A DNA stretch of 35,660 bases from Acidimicrobiaceae bacterium (GCA_026710865.1 JAPOQG010000247.1:1-35660); one strand, 5' to 3'. Positions 1 to 10,454 are shown, counted from the first letter of the stretch. Made by a program: numbers and translations. Notes: generated by a model from the letters alone, not told the origin.

Positions 1-3000
1 CGACACGGTCGCAACGCTGGCGGCCGAGGACCTGGCGGTAACCGTCAAGGAGTCGCCGTCGGCGTCGCTGAACACTCCGCTCAGCGGCACCTGGCGGGTG
101 TCGCCGGGCTCGAGGCCGCTCACATCGCCCAGTGACGACGCCACCGCGGGTGCCTTGTTGGCGGCGTCGACGGTCACGGTGAAGGTCTCGCTCACGGTGC
201 CGCAGTTGCCGTCGTCGGCGGTGACGGTGATGGTGGCGGTTCCCTCGGCCACGGCGCGCACCGACATGCTGGGGAAGCTGTTCACGCCCGTCACGGCCGC
301 AACGCTGGGCGCCGACGATTCGGCGGTGATGGTCAAAGTGTCGCCGTCGCTGTCGGCGAACACCCTCGAGAGCACCAGATTATAGTCCTGGCCGGGCTTC
401 AAGGCGACGTCGCGCAGCGAGATCGCGACCGTCGGGTCGGCATTGGCTCCGCTGATGTCGCCCGGCGCGCATGCCACCGTCGGGTCGTTGGTGGTGCCGC
501 CGACGGTCGCCGCGATGGTGTAGGTCCGGGTGTGGACCCCTTCGGTGACGGTGATCCTGATGTCGGTGGTCTTGCCGCGTTGCAGGGTGACGTAGGTGTT
601 GGCGCGCACGCTGCTGTTCTTGCCGTTGATCGTCGCGGTCTTGGGTTGGGTGACCTCCGGCAGCACGCGCAGGCCCACGACTCCTTCGGGCAGGCTGATC
701 GTGTAGGAGGTCCGCCGCTTGGCGAGGCTCTGCGCGAGTTGCACCTCGTTGCCGGTGGTGGTCCTGGTGATGGCCTCGAGGCGGAGGCCTTCCAGTTCGG
801 CCATCAGCGACAGGGTGACTCTGGCGGTGGCCCACTCGCTGGCGCCGCCGTCGTTGACCCCGCGGATGCGCACGGTGTAGGTCTCGCCTGCGGCCAGGCC
901 TTCGAACCAATGGCTGTAGTGGACCTCGCCCGAGGGTGAACGGTTGTACACGAAGTCGTTCTTGGCGGTCAGGCAGATGCACACCGTCGTCTTCGTCCCG
1001 TCGCCGTCGACCAGCTCCAGGTCCCAGGAGTCGGCGGCCGCGGCATCCGAGCTGTCCCTCCATCGCACGACGACGGTGCTGGTGTCGTAGGCGTCGACCT
1101 GCCAGACGGGCGTCCCCGGCTTGGGCGGAGACTGCCGGGTGACCGTGACCGCGTAGGTGCGCGGCGTCTCGCCCGCTGCGGAGACGGCGACGCTGATCGG
1201 GTTCTCCCCGTACTCCAGGCTGATCGGCTGGTCGAGGCGCCGGCTGCCGCTGATCGTGACGACGGTCTTCGGATCGAAGACGGTCGGCGTGAGGACCACC
1301 TGCGCCATTCCGGCGGGCACGGTCACGTCATACGACTCGGTGCCGCGCACGTAGACCAGCGCGTCCGCCGCGAGGGCGCGTCCGCCGTTGTTCGGGCCTG
1401 CCGCGATCGTCAGCCCGCTCAGCTCGGTGGGCGTGGGCATCGTGACGCCGATCTCCAGCCAGGCGCCGGCGCCTCCGGCGTTGCCGGCGCGCACCCCGAA
1501 CGTGTAGTCGGCGCCGTTGCTGAGCCCGCTGAAGTCGGCGCTCAGGTCGCCGTTCAGGTCAGCGACGCTGAGCTTGCGCGTCGCGACCGCCTGGCCCTGG
1601 CTGTCGCGGACCCGGACCTCGTAGAAGTCCAGCGGGACCCCGGTCCTGGCCGACGGCGCCTCCCAGCTCACCGTCGCGTTGCCCAGGCCGACCTCGATCT
1701 CCACCGCCGCCGGCGCGGCGGGCGCGGCCGGCAGCGAGCGGGTGACGGTGAGGGTGTAGGTCTTGGTGGTGGTGCCGTCGGCTGCGGTCACCACCACGCT
1801 GACGGCATTGGCGCCGTAGTCCAACGCGACCGGGGTGTCCGCCGGGCCGCCGTTGACGGTCACCACCGCTGAGGGGTGAAGCGGCGTCGGCGTCACCGTC
1901 AACGCGGCCACGGTGGGGCCTGCCTTCAAGGTGTAGTCGGTCTGCCCGTCGACCAGCGCCACCGGGCCCGCGGAGGTGCCCAGCCGGTGCAGGCCCGCCT
2001 CGGTGTCCGCGGGCAGGGCCCGGGTCACCGTCAGGGTGTAGGCCTTCGCGACCGAGTTGTCCTTCACGGGCGACCTGCCGCCCTTGCCCTGCTTCCACTT
2101 GTACAGGACCAGCGCGATGTCGGTCGGCTCGCCGGGCGCCAGGTCATAGCGCACTGAATGAACGAAGTCGTTGTGCAGGACATCGACCATCTCTCGGAAG
2201 AGGTACACGGTGTTCCCGTTCGTCCACTTCGACGTCGCGACCATGCTCGCGTCTCCGTCCCGGCGCTTCTGGTAGTTCTCCAGTGACTGCTCCAGGCTGC
2301 TGCCGGCGAAGATGTACGCAGTGCTGTTCCAACCGCCGTCGCGGCTCCAGGGCGTGGTGTAGCGGCCCTTGACTTCGACGCGGTCCCATTCGAGTGGGGC
2401 GGTGACGGTGTATTGGTAGTGGTCGGGGGAGAAGGCGGGCTCGATCGTGAACCCGGGGGGCAGCGTCAGGCCGGTGATCTGCATGTCGTCGGTGGCCTCT
2501 GTGGTGACGTCGACGACGGCGGTGAATCGGATCTTGGTGTCGCGGGCGCGGTCGACCGCGATCCTGTAGGTGCGGGTGGTGGTCCCGTCGACGGCGGTGA
2601 CGACGACAGCGACAGCGGTTGTGCCGTAGCCGTTGAGAGCGACGGGCGTGTCGGGGTGTTCGCCGTTGACGGTGACGGTCGCTCGGGGGTGGCTGGTGAG
2701 CGCGGTCACGGTCACTGTGCTGGTGGTGGAGGCCACGTCGACGCGGTAGCTGCGGGTGTCGGGGTCGAATGCCAGCGTGCCGGGGCTGATTCCTAGATAG
2801 TTGAGGCCGGCGTCGTCGACTGGGTAGTGGGCGCGCCTGATGGTCAGCGTGTAGGCCTGTTTGTGGGTGTGCTCCGCGAACGGCGCCTGGTTCTCCTCGC
2901 CGGGCTTCCATTTGTATATGCCGACTTCGATTGTCTGGGACTCCCCGTTGTCGAGGCTCACCTCCTGGGTGCCGGCGGCGCTGCCGGCCAGTTGCGCGAG

Positions 3001-6000
3001 CAGGTGCTCGTTGGCGGTCCCGACGCCGAGCGCTTCGAAGTCGGCGAGGTCGGCGGCGGCGGCAAGGTAGGCGTGGCCTCCCGCCGAGGGGTCGGCGAAG
3101 CCGCCGTGCAGCTTGACCGATGGCATCTGGGGGGGCAGGGTGATGGTGTAGCTGCGGGTGTCGGGGTCGAACGCGGGATCGACGGCGAGCGGCTCGGACA
3201 CCCGGATCGACTCCAGGACCAGGTCGCCGTCGTCATCTTCGCTCGGGTCGGCGTCGGCGGTGAGCAGGATGCTCGCCGTCGGGATCATCTCGGCGGTGCT
3301 GGCGAGTTGGCGCAGCAGCGGGTAGCCGGCGCCGGAGAACTGCCAGGGCTTGTCGGGGCGTCCGTCACCGTCGCCGTCCACGTTCCAGCCGGCGTAGATG
3401 CCGAAATAGCCGGCGGGCGACTGGAGGGCGGCGGTGGTGTGGCCTGTCCCGGCGGCGCTGGTCGTGGTGCCGCTGGTGTGCTTGTCCCAGTAGCTGTTGG
3501 CGACCCTGCCTCCGCCCACAGTGGTGCCGACGAGGCCGCCGCCAGCCACGGCGACGGTCGAGTAGCTGGCGGTGACGAAGCCCTGATTGACGCCGACGAG
3601 CCCGCCGACGTGCTCGCCGCTGCTTTGGGCTTTGCCGAAGGCGTAGGCGGCGTATACGGCGCCCGTGCCGGTGTTGATGCCGACGAGCCCGCCGACGCGG
3701 TTGGCTTGGCCGGTGACTACGGCTCGGGCCGCGCTGGAGCGGATCTTGCCGCTGTTCGAGCCGACGAGGCCGCCGACGTCGCGCCCTTGTCGGTCTACCG
3801 GAGTGGTTCCGTTGACGGTCGCCACCGCGGAGCTGTGATGCAGGCGGGCGCCGTTCATCTGCTTGCCGACCAGCCCGCCCACCGCGTAGCGGCCCTCGGC
3901 GTGGCCCGACGCGCCGGCGCCGGTGATGAGGCTGTAGTTCTCGCCGACGAGGATGCCCACGTCGCGGTCGCCGGCCACGGTGCCCGACGCGCTGCTGTCG
4001 GCGACGCGGCCGTGGTTCTCGCCGACCAGCAGGCCGATGTCGTGGTCGCTGCGCAGGGTGCCGCTGACGTGGCTGTCGGTGATGTGCCCCCAGCTGGCGC
4101 CGGCGAGTCCGCCGACCATGTCGTGGCCGCCCGAGACTTCGACGCTGCTCAGGGTGATGTTTCGTATCTGGGCGCCGGCGCCGGCCGAACCGAACAGCCC
4201 GACCTTCGACATGTTCGCCGGCTTGTTCATGTGGAGGTTGGCGATGGTGTGGCCGTTGCCTTCGAAGACGGCGTTGTAGGCGTGGTTGAGGATGGGCATG
4301 GGTTCCCAGCCTGTGCCGTCGTTCCAGAATTGGTCGCCTTGGTCGGCGCGGCCGTTGCCGTTGGTGTCGAAGTCGAGGTCTGTGACGAGTTCGTAGCCCT
4401 TGCAGCCGCCGGGGCAGCCGGGGCCGTCGGCGATGATTCGTGGGAAGGCTCGTAGGTATTCGTAGGCGGTGCCGCGCAGGGGTTGGGCGTCGCCGTCGGG
4501 GTCGAAGCGGATGGCGTTGAGTTGTTCGAAGTCGCAGATCTCGATGAGGCGGTCGTCGTCGCGGTCGTAGTCGCCGCCCACCGCTGGGGTGCAGGCGGGC
4601 TGGGCTTCGACGGCGTCGATGCGGCCCTGGAGGGTGGCGGCGGTCTGCAAGAGCTCGTAGTTGGCGGCTTTGAACGCGCCGTGGTCCGCGAGCGTGTAGG
4701 TGGCGGCGATGTTGTGGGTGCCGGCCTCGGCGGTGGGGAACGATCCGGCGACCGCGAGGCCGCCTGCTCGGAAGTCGGCGAGCTCGGCGGGCAGCACGTC
4801 GACGCCGGCGGCGTTGGTGGTGTCGAAGGCGGCTGCGGTGGTGCCGTCGTAGTCGCGGGTGGCGACCAGCACGCCGCTGACGGCGGGGATCGGCCGCGGC
4901 TCGATCTCGTAGGCGGCGACGGTGGGCGCGGCGGGCAGTTCGTATTCGTCGGCGTAGCCGGACGCGACCGCGAGGGTGCCCATGGAGATGGGGTAGCTGC
5001 CGGCGTCGTCGCCCGCGGTGCGGCTCAACGCGCCGGTGACCACGTCGCCGGCGGCGTCGCCGTCGGCGAGGCCTGAGACGGTGTAGCTGAGGTCGTCGGC
5101 GGTGCCGTACACGCGGGTGGGATGGTCGGGGGTGATCGACAGGGCGGTCCGCGGCTTGCCGGGGGTGGCGGTGAGGGACTGCCAGTCGCTGGCCAGCCAG
5201 CGCAGCGGTTGGTTGCGATAGAAGCCGATGGTGATGCGCAGGCCCCTCACCTGCACGTCGTAGGCGGTGCCGTTGTCCAGGCCGGTGATCGTCTCGCCGC
5301 CCCGGTCGGCGGGGAGGATCCCGTTGCCGTCCTCGGCGGTCACCACCGGCGCGTCCTTCGCGAGCGATCTCTTGATGCCGATTTCGGCCAAAGGCGCGGG
5401 GTTCAGCCACTGGGTCTCGCCTGTCTTGCGCCACCGCAGGGTGTAGTTGTCCGGCGCGGTGGGCGAGTCGCTCTGCTCCCAGCCCACCCTCAGCGACCCG
5501 TCGCCCGGCGTCACGGACACGCCCTCGGGGTCGTCGACGGTGCCGCGCTTGACGATCAGCCGGTACGACTCGGTGCTCGTGCCGTCCAAAGAAGTCACGT
5601 CCACGGTGATCAGGCTGTGGCCGACCGGCGCGTACCACGGGCCGCTGGCCTCGCCCGACACCACGTCGCGCTTGGGAGCGCGCGCCTCTTCGATCGAGCG
5701 CGTCCCCGACACCACGATCCGCTTCGCGCCCGGCGCGGAGGTGTCCGCAGCCACGGCCAAGTACAGATAGCGGCCGGCGGCCTCGGGCACCTCCACCCAG
5801 TGCTCCCGCACCGAACCCGACACCGTCGGCGACAGGGCGAACGCCTCGCCCTCATAGGGCACGTTGTTCGCGCTGTCGGGCTGCTTGGAGGTCGCCAGCC
5901 ACACCGAGATCCCCGACAGCGACGCGTCCGCGGACTGCTCCGCGGTCGCCCGCCGCACCGTCACCGTGTAGGTCGACCGCGTGAACCCGTCCGGCGCCGT

Positions 6001-6687
6001 CGCCGTCACCGTGATCAGATTCGACCCCGCCTCCAACGGCAGCGGATCGCTCGCCTGCCCCGACACCGCCGCCTTGCCGTTCACCGCCAGGACCACCGAC
6101 GCGTGCTGCGCCGTCGCCGTCACCCGCACCGACTCCACGCTGTGGGGAACCCACGCCCGATACTCCTTCAACGCGTTCGAGAACACCGACGGGCGGATCT
6201 GCGCCCCAGACAACTCCAGATCCCCCAGACCCGCCGCCGGGTTGTTGACCACCACCACCGAATAGGACCGCACCGTCGCCCCGTCAGGCGCCGTCACCCG
6301 CACCACGACCCGCTTCGTCGCATTGGTGCCATTGCCCAAATAGAACACCTGCGAGAACCCCCCGCTGGCCACCGACTGGCCGTCCACCTCGACCGACGCG
6401 CCCGCAGCCGCGGCCGTCGCCCGCACCCGCACCCGCGGCGTGAACGCCGCCGACGCCCCATAGCCCAACACCGAAGAATCGAACGCCGGCCACAGCCCCA
6501 CCACCGGCATCGGCTGATCCTCCCCCGAGAAGCCCGTCACCTCCAGACCGCTCAACGAAGCATCGGACGACCCGCCCGAAGACCCCTGCGCGGCCGCCGG
6601 GCCGGGCACCAGCACCGCCGCCGACACCGCCGCCGCCACCAGCACCCGATAGAAGCGCCGCAACCGGGGATTCACGAGAGACCACAT
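1..6687 (-). CDS. giant secreted multidomain surface protein, 3' end beyond window
   Basis: The reading frame runs from an ATG at 6687 to the left edge, giving at least 2,229 residues without its C-terminus. An AAGAAGG-type SD lies about 8 bases before the ATG. The N-terminus is a signal peptide: basic residues, a hydrophobic stretch, then a PGPAAAQG-like cleavage site near residue 35. Visible domains in order are cadherin-like beta-sandwich repeats (about 40-270), FN3 (about 390-505), MBG/YDG-type repeats including RDYDGTT (about 520-660), a Ca-binding-like segment GDYDRDDDRLIEI followed by GLUG repeats with recurring VGGLVG (about 745-1095), further cadherin-like repeats (about 1190-1600), FN3 (about 1655-1730 and 1855-1960) and Ig-like repeats containing GLEPGDTRQVPLSGVF. 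I infer an extracellular adhesin or matrix protein. It is a tandem paralogue of the next gene upstream. No catalytic domain was seen, and substrate and anchoring are unknown. Confidence 0.85.
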   Translation of the reverse strand, partial: MWSLVNPRLRRFYRVLVAAAVSAAVLVPGPAAAQGSSGGSSDASLSGLEVTGFSGEDQPMPVVGLWPAFDSSVLGYGASAAFTPRVRVRATAAAAGASVEVDGQSVASGGFSQVFYLGNGTNATKRVVVRVTAPDGATVRSYSVVVVNNPAAGLGDLELSGAQIRPSVFSNALKEYRAWVPHSVESVRVTATAQHASVVLAVNGKAAVSGQASDPLPLEAGSNLITVTATAPDGFTRSTYTVTVRRATAEQSADASLSGISVWLATSKQPDSANNVPYEGEAFALSPTVSGSVREHWVEVPEAAGRYLYLAVAADTSAPGAKRIVVSGTRSIEEARAPKRDVVSGEASGPWYAPVGHSLITVDVTSLDGTSTESYRLIVKRGTVDDPEGVSVTPGDGSLRVGWEQSDSPTAPDNYTLRWRKTGETQWLNPAPLAEIGIKRSLAKDAPVVTAEDGNGILPADRGGETITGLDNGTAYDVQVRGLRITIGFYRNQPLRWLASDWQSLTATPGKPRTALSITPDHPTRVYGTADDLSYTVSGLADGDAAGDVVTGALSRTAGDDAGSYPISMGTLAVASGYADEYELPAAPTVAAYEIEPRPIPAVSGVLVATRDYDGTTAAAFDTTNAAGVDVLPAELADFRAGGLAVAGSFPTAEAGTHNIAATYTLADHGAFKAANYELLQTAATLQGRIDAVEAQPACTPAVGGDYDRDDDRLIEICDFEQLNAIRFDPDGDAQPLRGTAYEYLRAFPRIIADGPGCPGGCKGYELVTDLDFDTNGNGRADQGDQFWNDGTGWEPMPILNHAYNAVFEGNGHTIANLHMNKPANMSKVGLFGSAGAGAQIRNITLSSVEVSGGHDMVGGLAGASWGHITDSHVSGTLRSDHDIGLLVGENHGRVADSSASGTVAGDRDVGILVGENYSLITGAGASGHAEGRYAVGGLVGKQMNGARLHHSSAVATVNGTTPVDRQGRDVGGLVGSNSGKIRSSAARAVVTGQANRVGGLVGINTGTGAVYAAYAFGKAQSSGEHVGGLVGVNQGFVTASYSTVAVAGGGLVGTTVGGGRVANSYWDKHTSGTTTSAAGTGHTTAALQSPAGYFGIYAGWNVDGDGDGRPDKPWQFSGAGYPLLRQLASTAEMIPTASILLTADADPSEDDDGDLVLESIRVSEPLAVDPAFDPDTRSYTITLPPQMPSVKLHGGFADPSAGGHAYLAAAADLADFEALGVGTANEHLLAQLAGSAAGTQEVSLDNGESQTIEVGIYKWKPGEENQAPFAEHTHKQAYTLTIRRAHYPVDDAGLNYLGISPGTLAFDPDTRSYRVDVASTTSTVTVTALTSHPRATVTVNGEHPDTPVALNGYGTTAVAVVVTAVDGTTTRTYRIAVDRARDTKIRFTAVVDVTTEATDDMQITGLTLPPGFTIEPAFSPDHYQYTVTAPLEWDRVEVKGRYTTPWSRDGGWNSTAYIFAGSSLEQSLENYQKRRDGDASMVATSKWTNGNTVYLFREMVDVLHNDFVHSVRYDLAPGEPTDIALVLYKWKQGKGGRSPVKDNSVAKAYTLTVTRALPADTEAGLHRLGTSAGPVALVDGQTDYTLKAGPTVAALTVTPTPLHPSAVVTVNGGPADTPVALDYGANAVSVVVTAADGTTTKTYTLTVTRSLPAAPAAPAAVEIEVGLGNATVSWEAPSARTGVPLDFYEVRVRDSQGQAVATRKLSVADLNGDLSADFSGLSNGADYTFGVRAGNAGGAGAWLEIGVTMPTPTELSGLTIAAGPNNGGRALAADALVYVRGTESYDVTVPAGMAQVVLTPTVFDPKTVVTISGSRRLDQPISLEYGENPISVAVSAAGETPRTYAVTVTRQSPPKPGTPVWQVDAYDTSTVVVRWRDSSDAAAADSWDLELVDGDGTKTTVCICLTAKNDFVYNRSPSGEVHYSHWFEGLAAGETYTVRIRGVNDGGASEWATARVTLSLMAELEGLRLEAITRTTTGNEVQLAQSLAKRRTSYTISLPEGVVGLRVLPEVTQPKTATINGKNSSVRANTYVTLQRGKTTDIRITVTEGVHTRTYTIAATVGGTTNDPTVACAPGDISGANADPTVAISLRDVALKPGQDYNLVLSRVFADSDGDTLTITAESSAPSVAAVTGVNSFPSMSVRAVAEGTATITVTADDGNCGTVSETFTVTVDAANKAPAVASSLGDVSGLEPGDTRQVPLSGVFSDADGDSLTVTARSSAASVATVS

Positions 6688-6753
6688 CGGATTTGCCTTC
6701 TTTCTGTTGGAAGCCGCCTCGCCGGGAGTCGCAGCAGGCAGCGGGGTTATCGC

Positions 6754-6771
6754 CCCGGTGAGCGCACCGGG
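6754..6771. other. 7-bp perfect stem-loop between the two giant genes
   Basis: CCCGGTG and CACCGGG flank a 4-base loop in the 139-bp gap between the two paralogous surface-protein genes. It lies just downstream of the upstream gene's stop. No T-run follows on the minus strand, so it is at most a weak or factor-assisted terminator, or an mRNA-processing hairpin. Confidence 0.35.
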
Positions 6772-6826
6772 TTGTGTCTTGCCCGAGAAGAGGGTGTCGC
6801 CTTGGTGGGAGCCGTCGTGTCGGGGT

Positions 6827-9800
6827 TCATCGGGCGTCTCTGGCGTAGGCGGCTCTGACCGTCATCAGGTCCTCGATGGTGAGTGAGCCGCCGAGGTAGT
6901 CGGCGAGCGCGGTCTGGTATTCGGGCATGTCGATCTTGCCGTCGTCGTTGGCGTCGTAGCGCTCCAGCGGGTCTGTCTCCTCAGCCTCGGCGTCCTCGGC
7001 GTCGGGTTCGGGTGATTGCGGTTCGGTGCCGGCGGCGGTGACGGTGACGGTGAACGTGTCCGACACAGTGTCGCGGCCGTCGCTGGCGGTGACGGTGATG
7101 GTGGCGGTGCCCTCGCCGGCGGCGCGCACGGTGAGGCTGGTGTAGTCCGAGGCCACCGAAAGCGTGGCGACGCCGGTCGCGGAGGATCTGGCGGTGACCG
7201 CCAGCGGGTCGCCGTCGCCGTCGTCGAACACGCCTGACAGTGACACCTGGCGGGTGTCGCCGGGCTCGAGGCCGTTGATGTCGCCGAGCGGCGACGCGAC
7301 CGTGGGCGGCTGGTTGACGACGGTATTGGTGTCGACCTCCTCGGCGGGCTGCTGTTGGGAGGCGGGTGGGGCGTCTTGGTGGGGGAGGGTGATGGTGTCG
7401 GTGACGCGTTCGCCTCTGGCGGCGCCGTCTTGGGCGCGCACCCACACCTTGTAGGTGCGGCCCGCTTCGAGGTTCTTGAAGGTCACCCTGGTCTTTTTGG
7501 CTCTGGGGGTCTTGGTGTTGCCGCTGCCGGCCTTGCCGCCCTCGGGTCGCAGGTGCACGATGTAGCGACTGGGCGCGATGCCGCTGTCGGGCGCCTGCCA
7601 GCTCACGGTCACGCTGCCGGCGGTGGCGCTCAACTCCAGCGCGGTCACCGGGCCGGGCAGCGCAGCCGCGCCCTGCTGGTCGGCTTGGTCGTTGGCCTCC
7701 TTCTGCTGGGGCGGCGCGGTGGTGTCGGTGACCGCCACGGCGACCGTGCCCAGCGGCACGGTTTCGTATGCGGGGCCGGCGCGGCTGATGCGGTGGCTGA
7801 TGGCGACGCTCTCGTCCTCGGTGTCGTCATCAGCGAGCGCGGTGACCGTGAACGTGGCGGGCACGTTCCAGTTCGCGGTAGTGAAGATGTGCGACGCCGG
7901 CGACACGGTGGCGGCGTCGGTGTCGCTGCTGCGGGCGGTGATCGTCACGCTCTCGGACGGCTGGGTGTCGAGCACCAGCGTGTAGGTCGCCGTGGCGCCC
8001 TCGTCGACGGCCACCGGGTTGGTGGCGGTGACCGTCACCCCGGCGGTGTCGTCATCGACGATGGTGACCGTGGCGGTGCCGGCACCGTCTGTGGACGGCG
8101 CCCAGCCGGAGGTGACGGCGGTGACTGTCACCGTGAAGGTCTCGTCGCTCTCGTCGAGGGCGTCGTCTGCGGTGGGCGCCAGCACCTCCACCGTGGTGTC
8201 GCCCTCAGGCACCGTCACCGGCGACGCGATGGCGCCCACGTCGCTCGACGTCGCGGTGGCGTCGTCGCTGTAGCCCGCGGTCACCGCGAACTGCACCCCG
8301 CCCGCAGGCGCAGCCTCGCTCAAGGTGACAGTCAAGGTCGCGGACTGGCCCTCGACCGCAGAGGCCGCTGCGCTGATCGAATAGGTGGCCGCTTGCTGCT
8401 GCATCTGGTCAGACGCCGGGCCCACGCCCCGCAGCTTCGGGTAGTCGCCGGCGGTGCCGAAGTCCCACGGATCGTCGGCGCTGCCGTCGCCGTCGATGTC
8501 CACATTCCAGTTGGCGTAGATGCCGGTGTAGCCCGTCGGCGCCTGCAGCGCCGCGGAGCTGTAGCCGGCGCCCCTCGCCGAGCTGAACGAAATGCCGGCC
8601 GTCGAAGCGTCCCAATAGCTGTGCGACACCCGCGACCCGCCCGCCGTGCCCCGAACCAGCGGGTGCGTGTACCCACCCGACAGAGTGCCCGCCACATAGC
8701 TCGCAGTGATCGGGCCGCTGTTCTGTCCGACCAGCCCGCCGACAACGTGGCGGCCATTGAAGCCCGAACCTGCACCGACATTGCCGGTGGCGTAGGAGGC
8801 GATGATGGCGCCTGCGTTGACCCCCACCAGCCCGCCGACCCAGATGGGCTCGCCACTCATGCGGGCGCTCGGGTAGACGAGGACATCATCGGCCGACACG
8901 TCGGCTGAGGCGAAGCTGGCGGAGATCACGCTCGACGAGTGCGCCTGGCCGACCAGCCCTCCCACCATGATTCCCCTCCGCTCGCTGCCTAGCCTGTAGC
9001 TCTCGGTGATGGTGTTCGACACTGCACCAGTCACCCAGCTTCTGCTGATCGTGCCGGCGCTCACGCCGACCAACCCGCCGACACGTCCCTGCTCGCAGGG
9101 CAAGCGGAAGCCGTAAGCGCCGGCATGCGGATGCCGGCTGCGAATGCACGCGAAGCTGCGCGTCACGCTGACGTTGCCGAGGCCGACGTTGCGGATCACC
9201 CCGCCGCGGGCCAGTTCCTCGAACAGCCCCAGATGGATCGACCTCATTTCAGCGGTTCCCCCCGCCTCGCCCCCCGTCCCCGGTTCCGTCCGGTAATAGC
9301 CGGTGGCTTGCGACTGCTTGACGCTGTCGGAGTCGATGAACAGGTTCGAGATCACATGCCCGTTGCCCTCGAACACGCCGCTGAAATGATCGGTGTCAGC
9401 GCCGATCGGCACCCAGCCGTGCCCGAAGTTCCACCAGTCGTCACCTGAGTCGGCGCCGCCGCTGGCGTTGGTGTCGAAGTCCAGATCGGCGGTCAGCTCA
9501 TAGCCCACACACCCCGTCGACGGACAGCCCATCCCCAACAGCGCGTTCGGGAACCCCTCATGCAGCGGCCCGCCGTGATCGGCATAGCCGTCGCCGTCGG
9601 CGTCCCAGCGCACCGCGTCGAGCTGCGCCAGGCTCGACACCTCGATCAGGCCGTCGTCGTCGGTGTCATAGTCCGCCGTCCGGAGCGGCGACAGCTCCGC
9701 CGGCGCGGCCAGCGTCGTGTCCGGCGACCGCCACACCAACTGAAGCGTGTACCTCGAACGAGCCAGCTTGTCGCTGCCGGTCCACCACAGGCCCCCGCCC

Positions 9801-10363
9801 TTGTTGCGTTCCTCCTGCGACGGGCCGTACCTCTTGAACCACTGGTTCGCCCCGATCTCCACCGTCGTCACTCCCGGACTCAGCTCGTAACGCACTGCGC
9901 GTTCCAAGGAGCGTGTGTTGCTGTTCGTGGTCTTGCTGCCCGCTATTCCGTACGCGAATCCGGGTTGCAGGCGGGAATCCATGCTCAGATACTTGGGCCG
10001 GAAGAGCGCCTCGAAGCCCACCTCCGACACGTCGTCGGCCACATGCACCACGTAGTTGCGACGGTCGGGGCTGAACTCGGGGTAGAACGTGAAATCCGAC
10101 GGTGCCGCCACGCTCTCGATGGTCAAGTGGTCCGGGCACATCACGAACTTGATCATCCCGGCTTGCGGTGTGGCCGCCCGAGCCGCGTCGGGCACGCACG
10201 GCGGCAACAGCAACTCCTTCCCGCCGAGAGCCGACTGCTGCGAAGAGCCCTGGCTCCCCTGCGCGGCCGCCGGGCCGGGGGCCAGCACCGCCGCCAACAC
10301 CGCCAACGCCGCCAATGCCGGACAGAGATGCCGCAACCGGCGGGTGATTGCAGAAGCCGTCAT
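6827..10363 (-). CDS. secreted GLUG/Calx-beta/FN3/Ig-like protein with dockerin-like tail
   Basis: This 1,178-residue protein starts at an ATG preceded by AAAGGCGG. The signal peptide is residues 1-34 (hydrophobic core, then APGPAAAQG). A cadherin-like region follows (about 75-215), then DYDTDDDGLIEVSSLAQL (231-248), which introduces GLUG repeats to about 645 with VGGLVG at 428, 467, 509 and 541. Next are two Calx-beta-like segments (about 660-775 and 776-880), an FN3 domain (about 905-1000) and an Ig-like domain with GLEPGDTRQVSLSGVF (about 1030-1115). The final 45 residues hold an EF-hand loop, DANDDGKIDMPEY, followed by a second helix pair like half of a dockerin. It is likely Ca-binding and extracellular. 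The Ig-like and GLUG blocks are nearly the same as in the neighbouring giant gene, indicating duplication. The dockerin assignment is from motif shape only, and no cohesin was seen in the window. Confidence 0.88.
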   Translation of the reverse strand: MTASAITRRLRHLCPALAALAVLAAVLAPGPAAAQGSQGSSQQSALGGKELLLPPCVPDAARAATPQAGMIKFVMCPDHLTIESVAAPSDFTFYPEFSPDRRNYVVHVADDVSEVGFEALFRPKYLSMDSRLQPGFAYGIAGSKTTNSNTRSLERAVRYELSPGVTTVEIGANQWFKRYGPSQEERNKGGGLWWTGSDKLARSRYTLQLVWRSPDTTLAAPAELSPLRTADYDTDDDGLIEVSSLAQLDAVRWDADGDGYADHGGPLHEGFPNALLGMGCPSTGCVGYELTADLDFDTNASGGADSGDDWWNFGHGWVPIGADTDHFSGVFEGNGHVISNLFIDSDSVKQSQATGYYRTEPGTGGEAGGTAEMRSIHLGLFEELARGGVIRNVGLGNVSVTRSFACIRSRHPHAGAYGFRLPCEQGRVGGLVGVSAGTISRSWVTGAVSNTITESYRLGSERRGIMVGGLVGQAHSSSVISASFASADVSADDVLVYPSARMSGEPIWVGGLVGVNAGAIIASYATGNVGAGSGFNGRHVVGGLVGQNSGPITASYVAGTLSGGYTHPLVRGTAGGSRVSHSYWDASTAGISFSSARGAGYSSAALQAPTGYTGIYANWNVDIDGDGSADDPWDFGTAGDYPKLRGVGPASDQMQQQAATYSISAAASAVEGQSATLTVTLSEAAPAGGVQFAVTAGYSDDATATSSDVGAIASPVTVPEGDTTVEVLAPTADDALDESDETFTVTVTAVTSGWAPSTDGAGTATVTIVDDDTAGVTVTATNPVAVDEGATATYTLVLDTQPSESVTITARSSDTDAATVSPASHIFTTANWNVPATFTVTALADDDTEDESVAISHRISRAGPAYETVPLGTVAVAVTDTTAPPQQKEANDQADQQGAAALPGPVTALELSATAGSVTVSWQAPDSGIAPSRYIVHLRPEGGKAGSGNTKTPRAKKTRVTFKNLEAGRTYKVWVRAQDGAARGERVTDTITLPHQDAPPASQQQPAEEVDTNTVVNQPPTVASPLGDINGLEPGDTRQVSLSGVFDDGDGDPLAVTARSSATGVATLSVASDYTSLTVRAAGEGTATITVTASDGRDTVSDTFTVTVTAAGTEPQSPEPDAEDAEAEETDPLERYDANDDGKIDMPEYQTALADYLGGSLTIEDLMTVRAAYARDAR

Positions 10364-10396
10364 GGTTACCGCCTTTCAGCGAACTCACATACACAA

Positions 10397-10443
10397 CGAT
10401 CACAGGCCGACCAAGTAATAGCACAGCGATCATGTGCCGATCA
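10397..10443. promoter_or_regulatory. three CGATCA direct repeats upstream of surface-protein gene
   Basis: CGATCA occurs at 10397-10402, 10427-10432 and 10438-10443, within 80 bases upstream of the minus-strand gene starting at 10363. The spacing suggests a possible regulator-binding cluster. No clear -10/-35 pair was identified and no regulator is known. Confidence 0.2.
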
Positions 10444-10454
10444 ATGACGGTCAT

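Noticed and set aside
3365-5638. Long Arg/His-rich frame on the minus strand
   Set aside because: It is an alternative frame of the giant surface-protein gene, whose own frame shows a signal peptide and GLUG/FN3 repeats; the Arg-rich composition is typical of GC-rich shadow frames.
7355-8908. 517-residue plus-strand frame
   Set aside because: It is opposite the second giant surface-protein gene and has no recognisable domain.
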